Position numbers and translations under genes: made by a program. Below are positions 34,398-43,122 of a stretch of DNA of 64,000 nt, piece by piece. Within the stretch, counting starts at the first letter, position 1, and each line of letters opens with the position of its first letter. Source of the DNA: Onstottus_B sp049273855 (GTDB taxonomy: Bacteria > Acidobacteriota > Blastocatellia > UBA7656); NCBI GenBank assembly GCA_049273855.1, contig JBASRN010000341.1:45798-109797 (forward strand), written 5' to 3'. The notes beneath the pieces are model-generated. The model had not been told where the DNA came from. It did no database searches and saw only the letters and a program-made list of their open reading frames with translations.

Positions 34398-36053
34398 TTA
34401 TTTCTTTGCGACAAACTCCTTCGCACGCTTAAGCTCGGGCCTCTCAACCTCTGCGTGTGAACAGAGCGAAATCAGTTTCTGATAATACCCTCTGGCTTTC
34501 GCCCGATCCCCAACAAGTTCGGCGGCTCGCGCCGCACCGTACAGGCCATTGAACCGGTTGGGCGCATCCCGAAGTGAAGCTTCGTATTCCTTCATCGCCT
34601 CAGCCGGTTGATTGAGTTCGAGCAGCAGATCCCCCAGTAATTCGCGAGCTGGGAGCACCGCTCCGGGCGTAACAGGGTGTTTGTCGGTCGAGCCTTCCAG
34701 ATCGGCGGCCGCCCGCATGAGTCGAAGCGCTTCTTCATTCTTGGCTTCGGCCTTTGCTATCCATGCTGCCGTCGCCTGTCGCTGAATCTCGACCTGTTTC
34801 GCCCAATACTGGTACACCGGATTGTCCCTGGCCGAGGCGAGCGATTGTTGAATTGAAGCAAGCCTTTCGACGCTTAACCGGGCGGCGGCGGGATCACCGC
34901 TCCGAGCGGCGCCGAGCGCCCGCGCGAAGTGGGTGATGGCCTCAGCATAAAGGAAACGGTCCCAGGGGAATGTGTTTGGATGGATGGTAATCGCGGAAGC
35001 CTCGGCCCAATTCCGCCGCTCCAACGCATATCTCGCCGGGACTCCGGCGAAAGCATAGGCTGCGGCAAATTGTTCAACATCGAGCCGGGTAATGGTCCGA
35101 AGCTCCTGAAGAACACCCCTCGCCTTTTGATCCTGAGCGCCCTGCAGATAGGCATACATCAGATAGTCCATGGCATGAAGCTGGTCAAACGAGCCCGCCC
35201 CGGGATGGGTGCGAGCCACAAGCGCCCTGGCGCTGGCAGCAGAAGCCAGGTTCGATTGAATCGACTCCTGCCACAGACCGAGCCGAGTAAAAATATGCGT
35301 CGGCATATGAAGCGCGTGTGGCGATGAAGGAGCGATCTTCGCGTAGCTGCGGGCGGCCGGCAGCGCCAGCTCCGCAAGCTGCGGATAATCGAAGCTGTGA
35401 ATGACATAGTGCGCCACACCGGGATGGTTCGGCTCCAGCGGCAACACCCGGTTCAGAATCTCGGCGGCTTTCTTCTGTTTCGAGTAGTCCTTGCCGGGCG
35501 GCAGCGTCGTGGCTTCCAGCAGCGACAGCGAGTAGAAGATCGCCGCCTCTCGATCTTCCGGATAGCTGCTATAGATCTGCTCCATCGCTTGCTGATAGGC
35601 AAGCGCGCGTGTGCGATGGTCAAGCTTGTCCGCGTCTTTGTAGAACACGTCGATCGCGGCTATGTAGCTTTTTTCGCGCTCAGTCTTTGCGCTCAGCGTC
35701 CGGGCCTTGTCGACCGCGGACCAGCCCTTCTTCAACTCAGCCTGCGTCGGCGGCACCCAGATTGGATGGTACTGGCTCATCGCGACTCCCCAATAGGCCA
35801 TTCCACACTTGGGATCGATCACGGCCACCGCTTCGAAAGCCTTCTGCGCTTCTTCATAACCAAAGGAGTGCAGCCACGCGGCCGCGCGATTAAATTGCTT
35901 TTGCGCTTCCGCGGTACAGGAAATGGCGAAATTCACACGACCGAGTTCTTCGGCGCCGTGCTGGTGTTGATGCTGATGCTCCTGAGCTTTCAGTTCGGAA
36001 GCGCAAGCAACCGCTATCAAAGCTACGAACAAGGCGATTCTATTCACTCTCAT
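34398..36053 (-). CDS. Exported TPR protein
   Basis: 551 aa with signal peptide (RIALFVALIAVACASELKAQ) and, right after it, a His-rich stretch EHQHQHQHG. The body consists of TPR-like helices (AWLHSFGYEEAQKAFEAVAV; CGMAYWGVAMSQYHPIW) and conserved motifs HYVIHSFDYPQLA and PHALHMPTHIFTRLGLW, which I associate with a family of periplasmic TPR proteins in Acidobacteria and Bacteroidetes. Function unknown; the His tract could bind metal. The ATG overlaps the trmO stop by 4 bp. Confidence 0.82.
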   Translation of the reverse strand: MRVNRIALFVALIAVACASELKAQEHQHQHQHGAEELGRVNFAISCTAEAQKQFNRAAAWLHSFGYEEAQKAFEAVAVIDPKCGMAYWGVAMSQYHPIWVPPTQAELKKGWSAVDKARTLSAKTEREKSYIAAIDVFYKDADKLDHRTRALAYQQAMEQIYSSYPEDREAAIFYSLSLLEATTLPPGKDYSKQKKAAEILNRVLPLEPNHPGVAHYVIHSFDYPQLAELALPAARSYAKIAPSSPHALHMPTHIFTRLGLWQESIQSNLASAASARALVARTHPGAGSFDQLHAMDYLMYAYLQGAQDQKARGVLQELRTITRLDVEQFAAAYAFAGVPARYALERRNWAEASAITIHPNTFPWDRFLYAEAITHFARALGAARSGDPAAARLSVERLASIQQSLASARDNPVYQYWAKQVEIQRQATAAWIAKAEAKNEEALRLMRAAADLEGSTDKHPVTPGAVLPARELLGDLLLELNQPAEAMKEYEASLRDAPNRFNGLYGAARAAELVGDRAKARGYYQKLISLCSHAEVERPELKRAKEFVAKK

Positions 36054-36526
36054 TTCTCACCTCCATGGCTTCTAGATCGAACTCCTTTCCGTTTCTCAGC
36101 TTCGGTCATCCAACCGCGTTTTAGGTTCTCTGCCGGCACGCCCGAAAGATACGGCTTGATGTCGAGGATCGGCGTTCCGTCAAGCATGTCCACGCCGCGA
36201 ACATACAAGCGTGGACCTTCACGCCGTATCAATTCAACAACGGTCAGGCCTACAGGGTTGGGCCGGTATGGTGAACGCGTCGCGAAGACTCCGTGCGGCC
36301 GGTCGTCCGTCGGCGGTGTGCCGAGAAGCGCGTAGCCCTCCGCTTGATGGAACACCCAGATGACAAACAGGTGCGAGAACCCTTCGATGTCCGTCAGCCC
36401 TTGCTCGAACTCGGGAAGAATCTCGAGGACGCCTTCCGCTTCATGCTTCGCTCCCCAGCCCTTTGGAATTTGCCTGGTCTCGGAGTAAGAGCTTCGGACG
36501 AATCCTATCGGTTTCATTTCTGTCAT
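36050..36526 (-). CDS. trmO: tRNA (N6-threonylcarbamoyl-A37) methyltransferase TrmO / TsaA
   Basis: 158 aa, UPF0066/TsaA-like domain. SAM-dependent methylation of t6A37 in tRNA-Thr to m6t6A. Signatures: PIGFVRSSYSETRQIPKGWG, DIEGFSHLFVIWVFHQ, GVFATRSPYRPNPVGLTVV and GVDMLDGTPILDIKPYL. The ATG is preceded by the D-type inverted repeat region about 40 bp upstream. Coupled to the TPR gene by a 4-bp overlap. Confidence 0.93.
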   Translation of the reverse strand: MTEMKPIGFVRSSYSETRQIPKGWGAKHEAEGVLEILPEFEQGLTDIEGFSHLFVIWVFHQAEGYALLGTPPTDDRPHGVFATRSPYRPNPVGLTVVELIRREGPRLYVRGVDMLDGTPILDIKPYLSGVPAENLKRGWMTEAEKRKGVRSRSHGGEK

Positions 36527-36563
36527 GGCTCAAACTGGTAGTGTCGTGATTTGAATGTCTTCG

Positions 36564-36656
36564 CAGCGTTGACTCTGCGGCTCCGCGTCTCTGCGGTTTT
36601 AGGCGCTGTTGTGGTGCTAACTAACGCAGAGACGCGGGGGCGCAGAGTCAACGCTG
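36564..36656. repeat. Inverted-repeat element, family D (octamer-based)
   Basis: Left arm 36564-36598 and right arm 36623-36656 are near-perfect reverse complements over 34-35 bp around a 24-bp centre. The arm begins CAGCGTTGACTCTGCG and continues as octamers of type CTCTGCGG / CTCCGCGT / CTCTGCGG. It fills the space between the cysteine synthase stop and the trmO start; both genes run left, so it would be in one transcript as a long hairpin. Confidence 0.9.
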
Positions 36657-36681
36657 AGAATTGGCGCCACCTCAAACCTGA

Positions 36682-37725
36682 TCAGTCGATGATCTCCCAT
36701 CCACCTTGATACTTATCCAGTTCATTTCTAGTGTACTCATCCATCGGGTGATCGCGTTCGGGAGAGACGACGTGCTTTGGTGAGCCGCAAAGCTCAGTCG
36801 AAAAATAACGCTGCCCCGTGTCACAGATCATCGTCACGATGCGCTTCATCTTCGGATGACGATTAGCTATTTTTATCGCCGCTACAACGTTAGCCCCCGA
36901 TGAAATGCCGCAGAAGATACCCTCTTCTTTTGCGAGACGCCGTGCCATATCGATGGCCTCGTCGGACTTGATAGTCACGATCCCGGTCAGCAGCTGCAGA
37001 TCAAGATCGCGGGGAACGAAGCCATCGCCGATGCCTTCGATCTTGTGCTCGCCCCACTCGCGGCGCGACAGCAGCGGGCACTCCGCCGGTTCGCCCGCGT
37101 ACAATTTTACCTTCTTCCTGTGCTTGCGCAGATAACGCCCGATGCCGGTCAGTTGTCCTCCCGTCCCTTGCGTCCCCACGTAGGCGTCGATCTTGCCGCC
37201 GGTCTGCTCCCATATCTCCGGCCCGGTCGTCTTGTAGTGAGCCTGAATGTTGTCGGGGTTGTCGAACTGAGAGGGCACCCAGTACTTGCCCGGATCGTTG
37301 CTGCGAATCTCATCAAGCTTCTGAAGCGCGAGGTCCACGTCCGATTCGCCGCCCGGCGTGTGAACCATCTGCGTTCCATAAGCCACGTCCATCTTCTTGC
37401 GCTCTTCGCTCATACCTTCGGGCATCACGATGATGCACGGATAACCCTTCACCGCCGCAACGAACGAGCACGCGATGCCCGCGTTGCCCGTCGAGCATTC
37501 GAGGATGGTCATCCCTTCTTTTAAGTCGCCACGCCTTTCGGCCTTCTCGATCATGTTGAGATAGATGCGATCCTTGAGCGAGCCCGACGGGCTGAAGTAT
37601 TCGAGCTTGACTAGGATCTCCGGTTTGACCTCGGTAGTAACTCGGTTTAACCGCACGAGCGGCGTATTACCGATGCAGTTTAGAATCGACTTTGAATGTT
37701 TGCGGTAGCGAGTCCAGTTCGACAT
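36682..37725 (-). CDS. cysK: Cysteine synthase-family PLP enzyme
   Basis: About 347 aa from ATG 37725 (MSNWTRYRKHSKSILNCIGN); a longer in-frame extension to 37878 has no family character. Fold-type II PLP enzyme: lysine in SPSGSLKDRIYLNMIE, substrate loop ECSTGNAGIACSF, GTGGQLTGIGRYLR, and GISSGANVVAA. This is the CysK / cystathionine-beta-synthase catalytic fold without a CBS domain. O-acetylserine sulfhydrylase is the most likely activity; O-phosphoserine or cystathionine beta-synthase activity cannot be excluded. It is divergent from msrB with a 235-bp shared upstream region in which I see no clear promoter. Confidence 0.88.
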   Translation of the reverse strand: MSNWTRYRKHSKSILNCIGNTPLVRLNRVTTEVKPEILVKLEYFSPSGSLKDRIYLNMIEKAERRGDLKEGMTILECSTGNAGIACSFVAAVKGYPCIIVMPEGMSEERKKMDVAYGTQMVHTPGGESDVDLALQKLDEIRSNDPGKYWVPSQFDNPDNIQAHYKTTGPEIWEQTGGKIDAYVGTQGTGGQLTGIGRYLRKHRKKVKLYAGEPAECPLLSRREWGEHKIEGIGDGFVPRDLDLQLLTGIVTIKSDEAIDMARRLAKEEGIFCGISSGANVVAAIKIANRHPKMKRIVTMICDTGQRYFSTELCGSPKHVVSPERDHPMDEYTRNELDKYQGGWEIID

Positions 37726-37960
37726 TGGATTGATTGAATGTCCTTTCTCGAAGCGTCCGGCAAGCGGAGCCACTGTATCAGAACGTCGCGCGACTTTCAT
37801 CTGAATGAGGTTGGTAAGCCTCTTGCCACTAAGACCCCAAGCCACAAAGCCGCACAAACACCGAGTTGCGACTGTCACCCGGGAGTCTCACACCTTCACC
37901 CCGGTGAGATTTTCAACGCGCCGGTTGCTCATGATAGAGTTGAATCAAAGAGGGACTCCA

Positions 37961-38527
37961 ATGACATCAAGAGCATTCAAAGTGATAGCGATTGCGGCGA
38001 TGGCCGGGGTTTGTTTGGCTGCCGTTGTAGCAACTACCGGGGCGCGACAAAAGCGCTCGCAAGCGAAAGCCAGGACGGGCTCGACCAAGATCAAACTCTA
38101 TTCGGTTGCGCAGAAAGGATTCATCATGAGCGAGAAGATTACAAAGCCCGATGCCGAGTGGCGAGAGCAGCTCACACAAGAGCAGTACGAAGTCACGCGC
38201 CGCAAGGGGACCGAACGGGCGTTTACCGGCGAGTACTGGGACAACCACGATAAGGGGCTCTACAAGTGCATATGTTGCGGCACCGACTTGTTTAGCTCTG
38301 ACACCAAGTTCGAGTCAGGAACTGGATGGCCGAGCTTTTGGGAGCCGGTCGCTAAAGAGAATGTTGAGAATGAGACCGACACGAGCCACGGGATGCGAAG
38401 GACCGAAGTGCAATGCAGAAAATGCGGAGCGCACCTGGGTCACGTGTTTGACGATGGGCCTCAGCCGACCGGGCTAAGATACTGTATGAACTCGGCTGCG
38501 TTGAAGTTTGAGAAAGACGGTGAGTGA
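37961..38527 (+). CDS. msrB: Exported peptide-methionine (R)-S-oxide reductase
   Basis: About 188 aa; repairs R-methionine sulfoxide in proteins. ATG 37961 is chosen (GAGG upstream) and begins a hydrophobic leader (VIAIAAMAGVCLAAVVATTG), so it is probably periplasmic or anchored. MsrB core: YKCICCGTDLFSSDTKFESGTGWPSFWEP (GTGWPSFWEP quoted), zinc cysteines CICC and CRKCG, and the active-site cysteine in GLRYCMNSAALKF. Placed divergently from the cysteine synthase gene, both linked to sulfur chemistry. Confidence 0.93.
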   Translation: MTSRAFKVIAIAAMAGVCLAAVVATTGARQKRSQAKARTGSTKIKLYSVAQKGFIMSEKITKPDAEWREQLTQEQYEVTRRKGTERAFTGEYWDNHDKGLYKCICCGTDLFSSDTKFESGTGWPSFWEPVAKENVENETDTSHGMRRTEVQCRKCGAHLGHVFDDGPQPTGLRYCMNSAALKFEKDGE

Positions 38528-38613
38528 TGCGCGAGCGGTTTGCGAGGCGCAGGTCCGTCGCCGTTCGGGGCAGGGGACTGCGCAGCGGCGAGTCGCGCGA
38601 GTCTTTAGACATT

Positions 38614-38630
38614 CAACACCTCCGGTGTTG
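38614..38630 (+). terminator. Hairpin after msrB
   Basis: CAACACC/GGTGTTG with a 3-nt loop, followed by TGATTTCTCTC. It lies 87 bp past the msrB stop. Similar in make-up to the small hairpins at 43013-43122, so it may be a dispersed repeat rather than a terminator. Confidence 0.4.
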
Positions 38631-38772
38631 TGATTTCTCTCAGCGGCTTTGACTGGATAACTAAAGAGCTGACACTCAGCAGACGGTCACCGCCAGACGT
38701 GCATCTCGCTTCTTCATCAAAGCGATCTTAAGCGGATATCCTTCGCACGAAGACAAGGAGATAACAATCGAG

Positions 38773-40488
38773 ATGAACAAATCCATTTGTGCCCTTCGAA
38801 AAGGTCTGGCCTCTCTTATCTTGGTTGCGCTGCCGTTGACCGTCCTCGCTGGCTCGCGCACTCAATCCCGCGCTCGAAGCTTCGATGTGATCATCCGCGG
38901 CGGGATGGTCTACGACGGCAGCGGCCGCGCCCCCCTTCTCGCCGACGTCGGGATCAATGGCGACCGAATAGCCGCAATAGGCAACTTGAAATCGGCGAAC
39001 GCCACGACGATCGTCGATGGTGCCGGACTCGCCGTAACTCCGGGCTTTATCAATATGCTCTCGTGGTCGGTTGACTCGATGATCATCGACGGCAAGTCGC
39101 AGGGTGAGATCCGCCAGGGCGTCACCACTCAAATATTTGGCGAAGGCGATTCGATGGGTCCGCTCACTGAGGTAATGCGAGAGCGCCGCCTCAAAGCCCA
39201 GGGCGACGTGAAGTACGATATACCGTGGACGACGCTCGCCGAGTACCTGACCTATCTCGAGAAGCGCGGCGTCTCGCAAAACGTTGCGTCTTACATCGGC
39301 GCGACCACGATTCGCGAGTATGTGATCGGGCTTGAGGACAAGAAGGCGACGCCCGAGCAGATGGACCAGATGCGCGCGCTCGTGCGGCGCGAGATGGAAG
39401 CCGGCGCGCTTGGCATCGGCACTTCGCTTATCTACGCACCTGCCTTTTATGCACCAACCGAAGAACTGATCGAGATGTGCAAGGTCGCGGCGAAGTACAA
39501 AGGGAAGTACATCTCGCACATGCGGAGCGAAGGAAACCGCTTGATCGAAGCGGTCGAAGAACTGATCCGCATCAGTCGCGAAGCCGGACTGCCTGCGGAG
39601 ATCTATCACTTGAAAGCCGCCGGCGCGTCGAACTGGCCAAAGATGGACAAGGTCATCGCGATGGTGAACGAGGCGCGGCGGCGCGGCTTGAAGATCACCG
39701 CCGATATGTACACCTACCCGGCGGGCTCGACCGGCCTCGATGCCGCGATGCCGCCCTGGGCGGAAGACGGCGGATACGAAGCGTTATTCAAGCGGCTTCA
39801 GGACCCTGAAGCTCGCAAGAAGATCGCCGCCGCCATCACGACCCCGACAAACGAATGGGAAAATCTGTACCTCTCGGCCGGCTCACCCGATCGCATCCTT
39901 CTGGTCGAGTTCAAATCCGACAAGCTGAAGCCTTACACCGGCAAGACCCTCGGAGAAGTCGCAAAGCTGCGCGGCAAGTCTCCGGAAGAGACGATCATGG
40001 ATCTGGTGCTTGAAGACCAGTCTCGAGTCGGCACGGTCTATTTCATGATGAACGAAGACAACATCAAGAAACAGATTCGTCTGCCGTGGGTTTCGTTCGG
40101 GTCAGATGCTGCGTCGATGTCGCCCGAGGATCCCTTCATCAAATCGAGCACGCATCCGCGCGCTTATGGAAACTTCGCGAGGCTGCTGGGCAAATACGTG
40201 CGCGAAGAGAAAGTGATCACGCTTCAAGAAGCCATCCGCAGACTGAGCGGCTTGCCCGCGACGAATCTCGGCCTGGATCATCGTGGTTTTTTGAAAGTGG
40301 GGATGTTCGCGGATGTCGTCGTCTTTGATCCAAAGACGGTTGCTGACCGAGCTACGTTTGAGAAGCCTCATCAATTCGCGGTCGGGATGAAGCACGTGTT
40401 TGTGAATGGGTCTCACGTGCTAAAAGACGGCGAGCACACCGGCGCGAAACCGGGTCGCGCGCTTTGGGGAAGGGGACGAATCAAGTGA
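38773..40488 (+). CDS. D-aminoacylase-like (N-acyl-D-amino-acid deacylase family) exported protein
   Basis: 571 aa with a signal peptide (LASLILVALPLTVLAGS). Amidohydrolase of the D-aminoacylase group: FDVIIRGGMVYDGSGRAP, QGVTTQIFGEGDSMGP, YISHMRSEG, EIYHLKAAG, FGSDAASMSPEDPF, and the C-terminal GFLKVGMFADVVVFDP. The two later metal His and the Asp are in place, but the strand-1 HxH is replaced by PGFINMLSW and the metal Cys position reads GEG. This is a coherent subfamily, probably with changed metal use. It ends 8 bp from the convergent rluB. Confidence 0.85.
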   Translation: MNKSICALRKGLASLILVALPLTVLAGSRTQSRARSFDVIIRGGMVYDGSGRAPLLADVGINGDRIAAIGNLKSANATTIVDGAGLAVTPGFINMLSWSVDSMIIDGKSQGEIRQGVTTQIFGEGDSMGPLTEVMRERRLKAQGDVKYDIPWTTLAEYLTYLEKRGVSQNVASYIGATTIREYVIGLEDKKATPEQMDQMRALVRREMEAGALGIGTSLIYAPAFYAPTEELIEMCKVAAKYKGKYISHMRSEGNRLIEAVEELIRISREAGLPAEIYHLKAAGASNWPKMDKVIAMVNEARRRGLKITADMYTYPAGSTGLDAAMPPWAEDGGYEALFKRLQDPEARKKIAAAITTPTNEWENLYLSAGSPDRILLVEFKSDKLKPYTGKTLGEVAKLRGKSPEETIMDLVLEDQSRVGTVYFMMNEDNIKKQIRLPWVSFGSDAASMSPEDPFIKSSTHPRAYGNFARLLGKYVREEKVITLQEAIRRLSGLPATNLGLDHRGFLKVGMFADVVVFDPKTVADRATFEKPHQFAVGMKHVFVNGSHVLKDGEHTGAKPGRALWGRGRIK

Positions 40489-40496
40489 ACGAGCGT

Positions 40497-41312
40497 TCAG
40501 GGAGACGGCACGAAGTTTTTCTTGCTTTTCGACGCTTTCCGAGGCTTGGTGGAAGGCCGTTTTCGGTGAGGCTTTTGTGGAATGATCACTGGCTGAAAGA
40601 AGCGGTGAACCTCGCCTGGCTTCAACTCGCGGTGCTCGCCCGGCGCCAGCCCGCGATCGTCGATGTGACCTATCCGAACTCGCCGTAGCTTCACCACCGA
40701 GTGGCCGACCGCGTCGAACATTCGCCGGATCTGCTGGTTCTTGCCTTCGCGCAGGATGACTTCGTACCAGTTGTTGCCTGCTTCTTTGGTGCGCTCGATC
40801 AACCGAATCTGAGCCGGCGCAGTTCGGGTCTTGCCCAGTGCTATCCCGCGCCGCAACCGCTCGATCTGGGCTTCACCGGGTGAGCCCTTCACCTTCACGT
40901 GATACACTTTCTCGACTTTTCCACCCTTCGTGAGGAGATTTGTCAGCTCGCCATCATTTGTGAGAATGATCAGCCCCTCAGTGTTGAAGTCGAGACGGCC
41001 GACAGGATGAAGCCCGCGGCGCGCGGAAGGCGGCAAAAGATGAGCTACAAGCGGACGCTGCTTTGGGTCGGACGCAGATGAAAGATAGCCGCGCAGCTTG
41101 TTGATGAGGACGTACCGCTTCTCCTGGGCGTGGAGCGCGGTTATCAACTTACCGCGAACCTTGATGTGATCGCGTTCGGGGTCGGCCTTTGTACCAAGCT
41201 CAGTGACGCGCTTGCCGTTGACGGTGACCTCGCCGCGCAGCATCATCTCCTCGGCCGCGCGGCGCGATGCTATCCCTGCGTTGGCGATGATCTTTTGAAT
41301 GCGTTCTTGCAT
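40497..41312 (-). CDS. rluB: 23S rRNA pseudouridine synthase (RluB/RsuA family)
   Basis: 271 aa. N-terminal S4 RNA-binding domain (residues 1-60, RIQKIIANAGIASRRAAEEM), then the RsuA-type catalytic domain with the active Asp in PVGRLDFNTEGLIILTNDGEL, and VILREGKNQQIRRMFDAVGH and LRRVRIG near the end; a basic tail follows. RluB (U2605) is the most likely member given its place after scpA-scpB. The start lies 10 bp inside from a family-A palindrome. Confidence 0.93.
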   Translation of the reverse strand: MQERIQKIIANAGIASRRAAEEMMLRGEVTVNGKRVTELGTKADPERDHIKVRGKLITALHAQEKRYVLINKLRGYLSSASDPKQRPLVAHLLPPSARRGLHPVGRLDFNTEGLIILTNDGELTNLLTKGGKVEKVYHVKVKGSPGEAQIERLRRGIALGKTRTAPAQIRLIERTKEAGNNWYEVILREGKNQQIRRMFDAVGHSVVKLRRVRIGHIDDRGLAPGEHRELKPGEVHRFFQPVIIPQKPHRKRPSTKPRKASKSKKNFVPSP

Positions 41313-41321
41313 CTGAACAAA

Positions 41322-41415
41322 CCTGTAGGGGTCGGCCCTCCGCGGCCACCCTCTCTCAAACGGAAAATGACGTCAGCATCAGAGAGGGGTGGCCACGGAG
41401 GGCCACCCCTACAGG
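41322..41415. repeat. Palindromic element, family A (intact copy)
   Basis: 94-bp element with arms 41322-41356 and 41381-41415. Left arm begins CCTGTAGGGGTCGGCCCTCC; the right arm is its reverse complement with few changes, and the inner ends pair CTCTCT/AGAGAG. It fills the scpB-rluB gap, ending 2 bp from the scpB stop codon and 10 bp from the rluB start. Confidence 0.9.
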
Positions 41416-41416
41416 C

Positions 41417-41950
41417 TCAGCTGGTCATCAAATCTTCGAAGTCTTCCAGGTTCGGCAACTCGGTCAGATCGTTCAGCCCGAAGTGAATCAGAAACTCCTT
41501 CGAGGTTCCATACAACATCGGGCGGCCGACTACCTGCTTGTGGCCCTTAGCCACGATAAGTCTTCGGTCGAGTAAGGTCTTGATCGCTGATGTGGAAGTT
41601 ACACCGCGAATCTCCAGTATCTCGGGGATTGTGATGGGCTGTTTGTAAGCGATGACCGCAAGCGTCTCAAGCGCGGCGATCGAGAGACGCGCCGACGGCT
41701 GTGATTTCAAGTAGCGCCGGACGTATTCGCTGAACTCCGGTCGCGTCATTATCCTGTAGCCGCCCGCCAGTTGCCGCAACTCGAGCCCCCCGCCTCGAGA
41801 GTTGAACTCGTCCACGAGTTGCTCGCAAGCGGCTTGGACGTCTTCGATCGATTCGCCCTCAAGCAACGCAAGAAGCTGCTTGGAGCTGATCGGTTCCTCA
41901 GAGACGAAGATCAGTGATTCGATAATTGGTTTTAGTTCTTCAATGGTCAT
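41417..41950 (-). CDS. scpB: Segregation and condensation protein B
   Basis: 177 aa, winged-helix kleisin-interacting subunit (kite) of the bacterial SMC-ScpAB condensin. Signatures: IIESLIFVSEEPISSKQLLALL, GGYRIMTRPEFSEYVRRYL, LSIAALETLAVIAYKQPIT, EIRGVTSTSAIKTLLDRRLI and GRPMLYGTSKEFLIHFGL. Follows scpA after 133 bp that consist almost wholly of a heptamer inverted array. Confidence 0.96.
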   Translation of the reverse strand: MTIEELKPIIESLIFVSEEPISSKQLLALLEGESIEDVQAACEQLVDEFNSRGGGLELRQLAGGYRIMTRPEFSEYVRRYLKSQPSARLSIAALETLAVIAYKQPITIPEILEIRGVTSTSAIKTLLDRRLIVAKGHKQVVGRPMLYGTSKEFLIHFGLNDLTELPNLEDFEDLMTS

Positions 41951-41959
41951 AGGAAACGG

Positions 41960-42095
41960 TGGTCAGTGGTTAGTGGTCAGTGGTCAGTGGTCAAGGGTCA
42001 GCGGTCAGTGGTCAGCGCAGATCTACTCTGACGACTCATCACTAACCACTGACCGCTAACCGCTGACCACTAGCCACTGACCACTAACCACTAAC
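41960..42095. repeat. Heptamer inverted array, family B (copy 1)
   Basis: Left arm 41960-42017 is eight tandem units of type GTGGTCA with variants GTGGTTA, AGGGTCA, GCGGTCA. Right arm 42035-42095, read on the complement, is another eight units of the same type. The centre holds about 18 bp. The right arm runs into the 3' end of scpA and supplies its last codons and TAG stop (42084-42086). Confidence 0.9.
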
Positions 42096-42845
42096 CCCTT
42101 CCCTTTTCGTCAGCACGATCTCGCCGAACGTCTTAGATTGCTTAAGCCGAACGAAGAGCTCCTTAACAAGCTCCAGAATCGCCAGGAAAACCAGCACCAT
42201 CTCGCGCCGCGACCCGGCTCGCTCGAAGATGTCGCGGGCGCGCACTTCGCCGCCGCTCGCCAGCAATGTTTTGATCTCCGCGATCTTCTCAGCCATTGTC
42301 ATCTCGTCGCGGGCGATCTCGATCTCGGTTATCGCCTGGCGGCGATTGAGCACCTCTCGGAAGACTTCGAACAACTGAAACACGGTCGCCGAGATCTCAG
42401 GATTGTTCTGGTCGGTTTCCATCGAGGCGCGCGTGAACGCCGCGGCTTCCATCGTAGCGCGCTGATGCAGCACGTTTGCCGCGGACTTGAACTTCTGATG
42501 TTCAAGCAACTGAGACACCAGCTCGGCGCGGGGGTCTTCGATCTCTTCAGTTGCATCCGGGTCCCGCGGCAGCAACATCTGTGATTTGATGTGAATCAAG
42601 GTCGCCGCCATCAGCAGGAATTCGCCCGCGACTCCTATATCCAGCTCGTGCATAGCTCGCACGTATTCGAGATACTGCTCGGTGATCCGTGCGATTGGGA
42701 TGTCGTAGATCGACACGTCTTCTTTGCGGATCAGGAAGAGCAACAGGTCGAGCGGCCCCTCGAACATCTCCAGCTTGACGCGATACTGATCGGGCGACTC
42801 CGCGAAACCGGCAGGCGCGTCGTCAATTGGTATGGTTTCGTCCAC
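42084..42845 (-). CDS. scpA: Segregation and condensation protein A
   Basis: 253 aa kleisin subunit linking SMC heads. Signatures: YRVKLEMFEGPLDLLLFLIR near residue 20, EDVSIYDIPIARITEQYL, GEFLLMAATLIHIKSQMLLP, and the C-terminal winged helix REMVLVFLAILELVKELFVRL. The last four codons and stop lie inside the heptamer array, so the natural C-terminus has probably been replaced by repeat-encoded residues (VSG). scpA-scpB-rluB is a conserved order. Confidence 0.96.
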   Translation of the reverse strand: MDETIPIDDAPAGFAESPDQYRVKLEMFEGPLDLLLFLIRKEDVSIYDIPIARITEQYLEYVRAMHELDIGVAGEFLLMAATLIHIKSQMLLPRDPDATEEIEDPRAELVSQLLEHQKFKSAANVLHQRATMEAAAFTRASMETDQNNPEISATVFQLFEVFREVLNRRQAITEIEIARDEMTMAEKIAEIKTLLASGGEVRARDIFERAGSRREMVLVFLAILELVKELFVRLKQSKTFGEIVLTKREGVSG

Positions 42846-43012
42846 CTTTAATTTCCCACAGTCGAAACGAATTCAACCGGCAATCAGAAATCGGGACGCG
42901 GCTTGTTTCGCGACCCCACTTCAGAACCCAGGCTGCCTTTCTCGAACCACAAAGTGGCTGATCGCACTCCAGAAAAGTGCAATGCTTGTAGAACGGCGAG
43001 CTACACCGCGGC

Positions 43013-43122
43013 GCGCTCCTGAGGAGTGCAATGTCCCAATGGCGCTAGACTATGTCACCCCTGACGGGGTGAGCTGCTGCCGTCGCCTCCGTACTATAAA
43101 CATCCAACTCCTAACGGAGTTG
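43013..43122. repeat. Cluster of small CTCC-TRA-GGAG hairpins (family H)
   Basis: In the 388-bp trpS-scpA gap. Three short hairpins: 43013-43029 (GCGCTCC, TGA, GGAGTGC), 43055-43072 (TCACCCC, TGAC, GGGGTGA, perfect 7 bp) and 43105-43122 (CAACTCC, TAAC, GGAGTTG, perfect 7 bp). The last two share the loop pattern TRAC and are 50 bp apart. Apart from these the 42846-43233 gap has no recognisable gene. Confidence 0.7.

Noticed and set aside
34398..34447. Upstream ATG start for the DUF983 gene.
   Set aside because: Would overlap the preceding TPR gene by 50 bp and adds residues unlike the family; a TTG at 34393 fits better.
41960..42095. CRISPR-like array (short repeated units).
   Set aside because: Units are 7 bp with no spacers, and the array is inverted on itself; no cas genes nearby.
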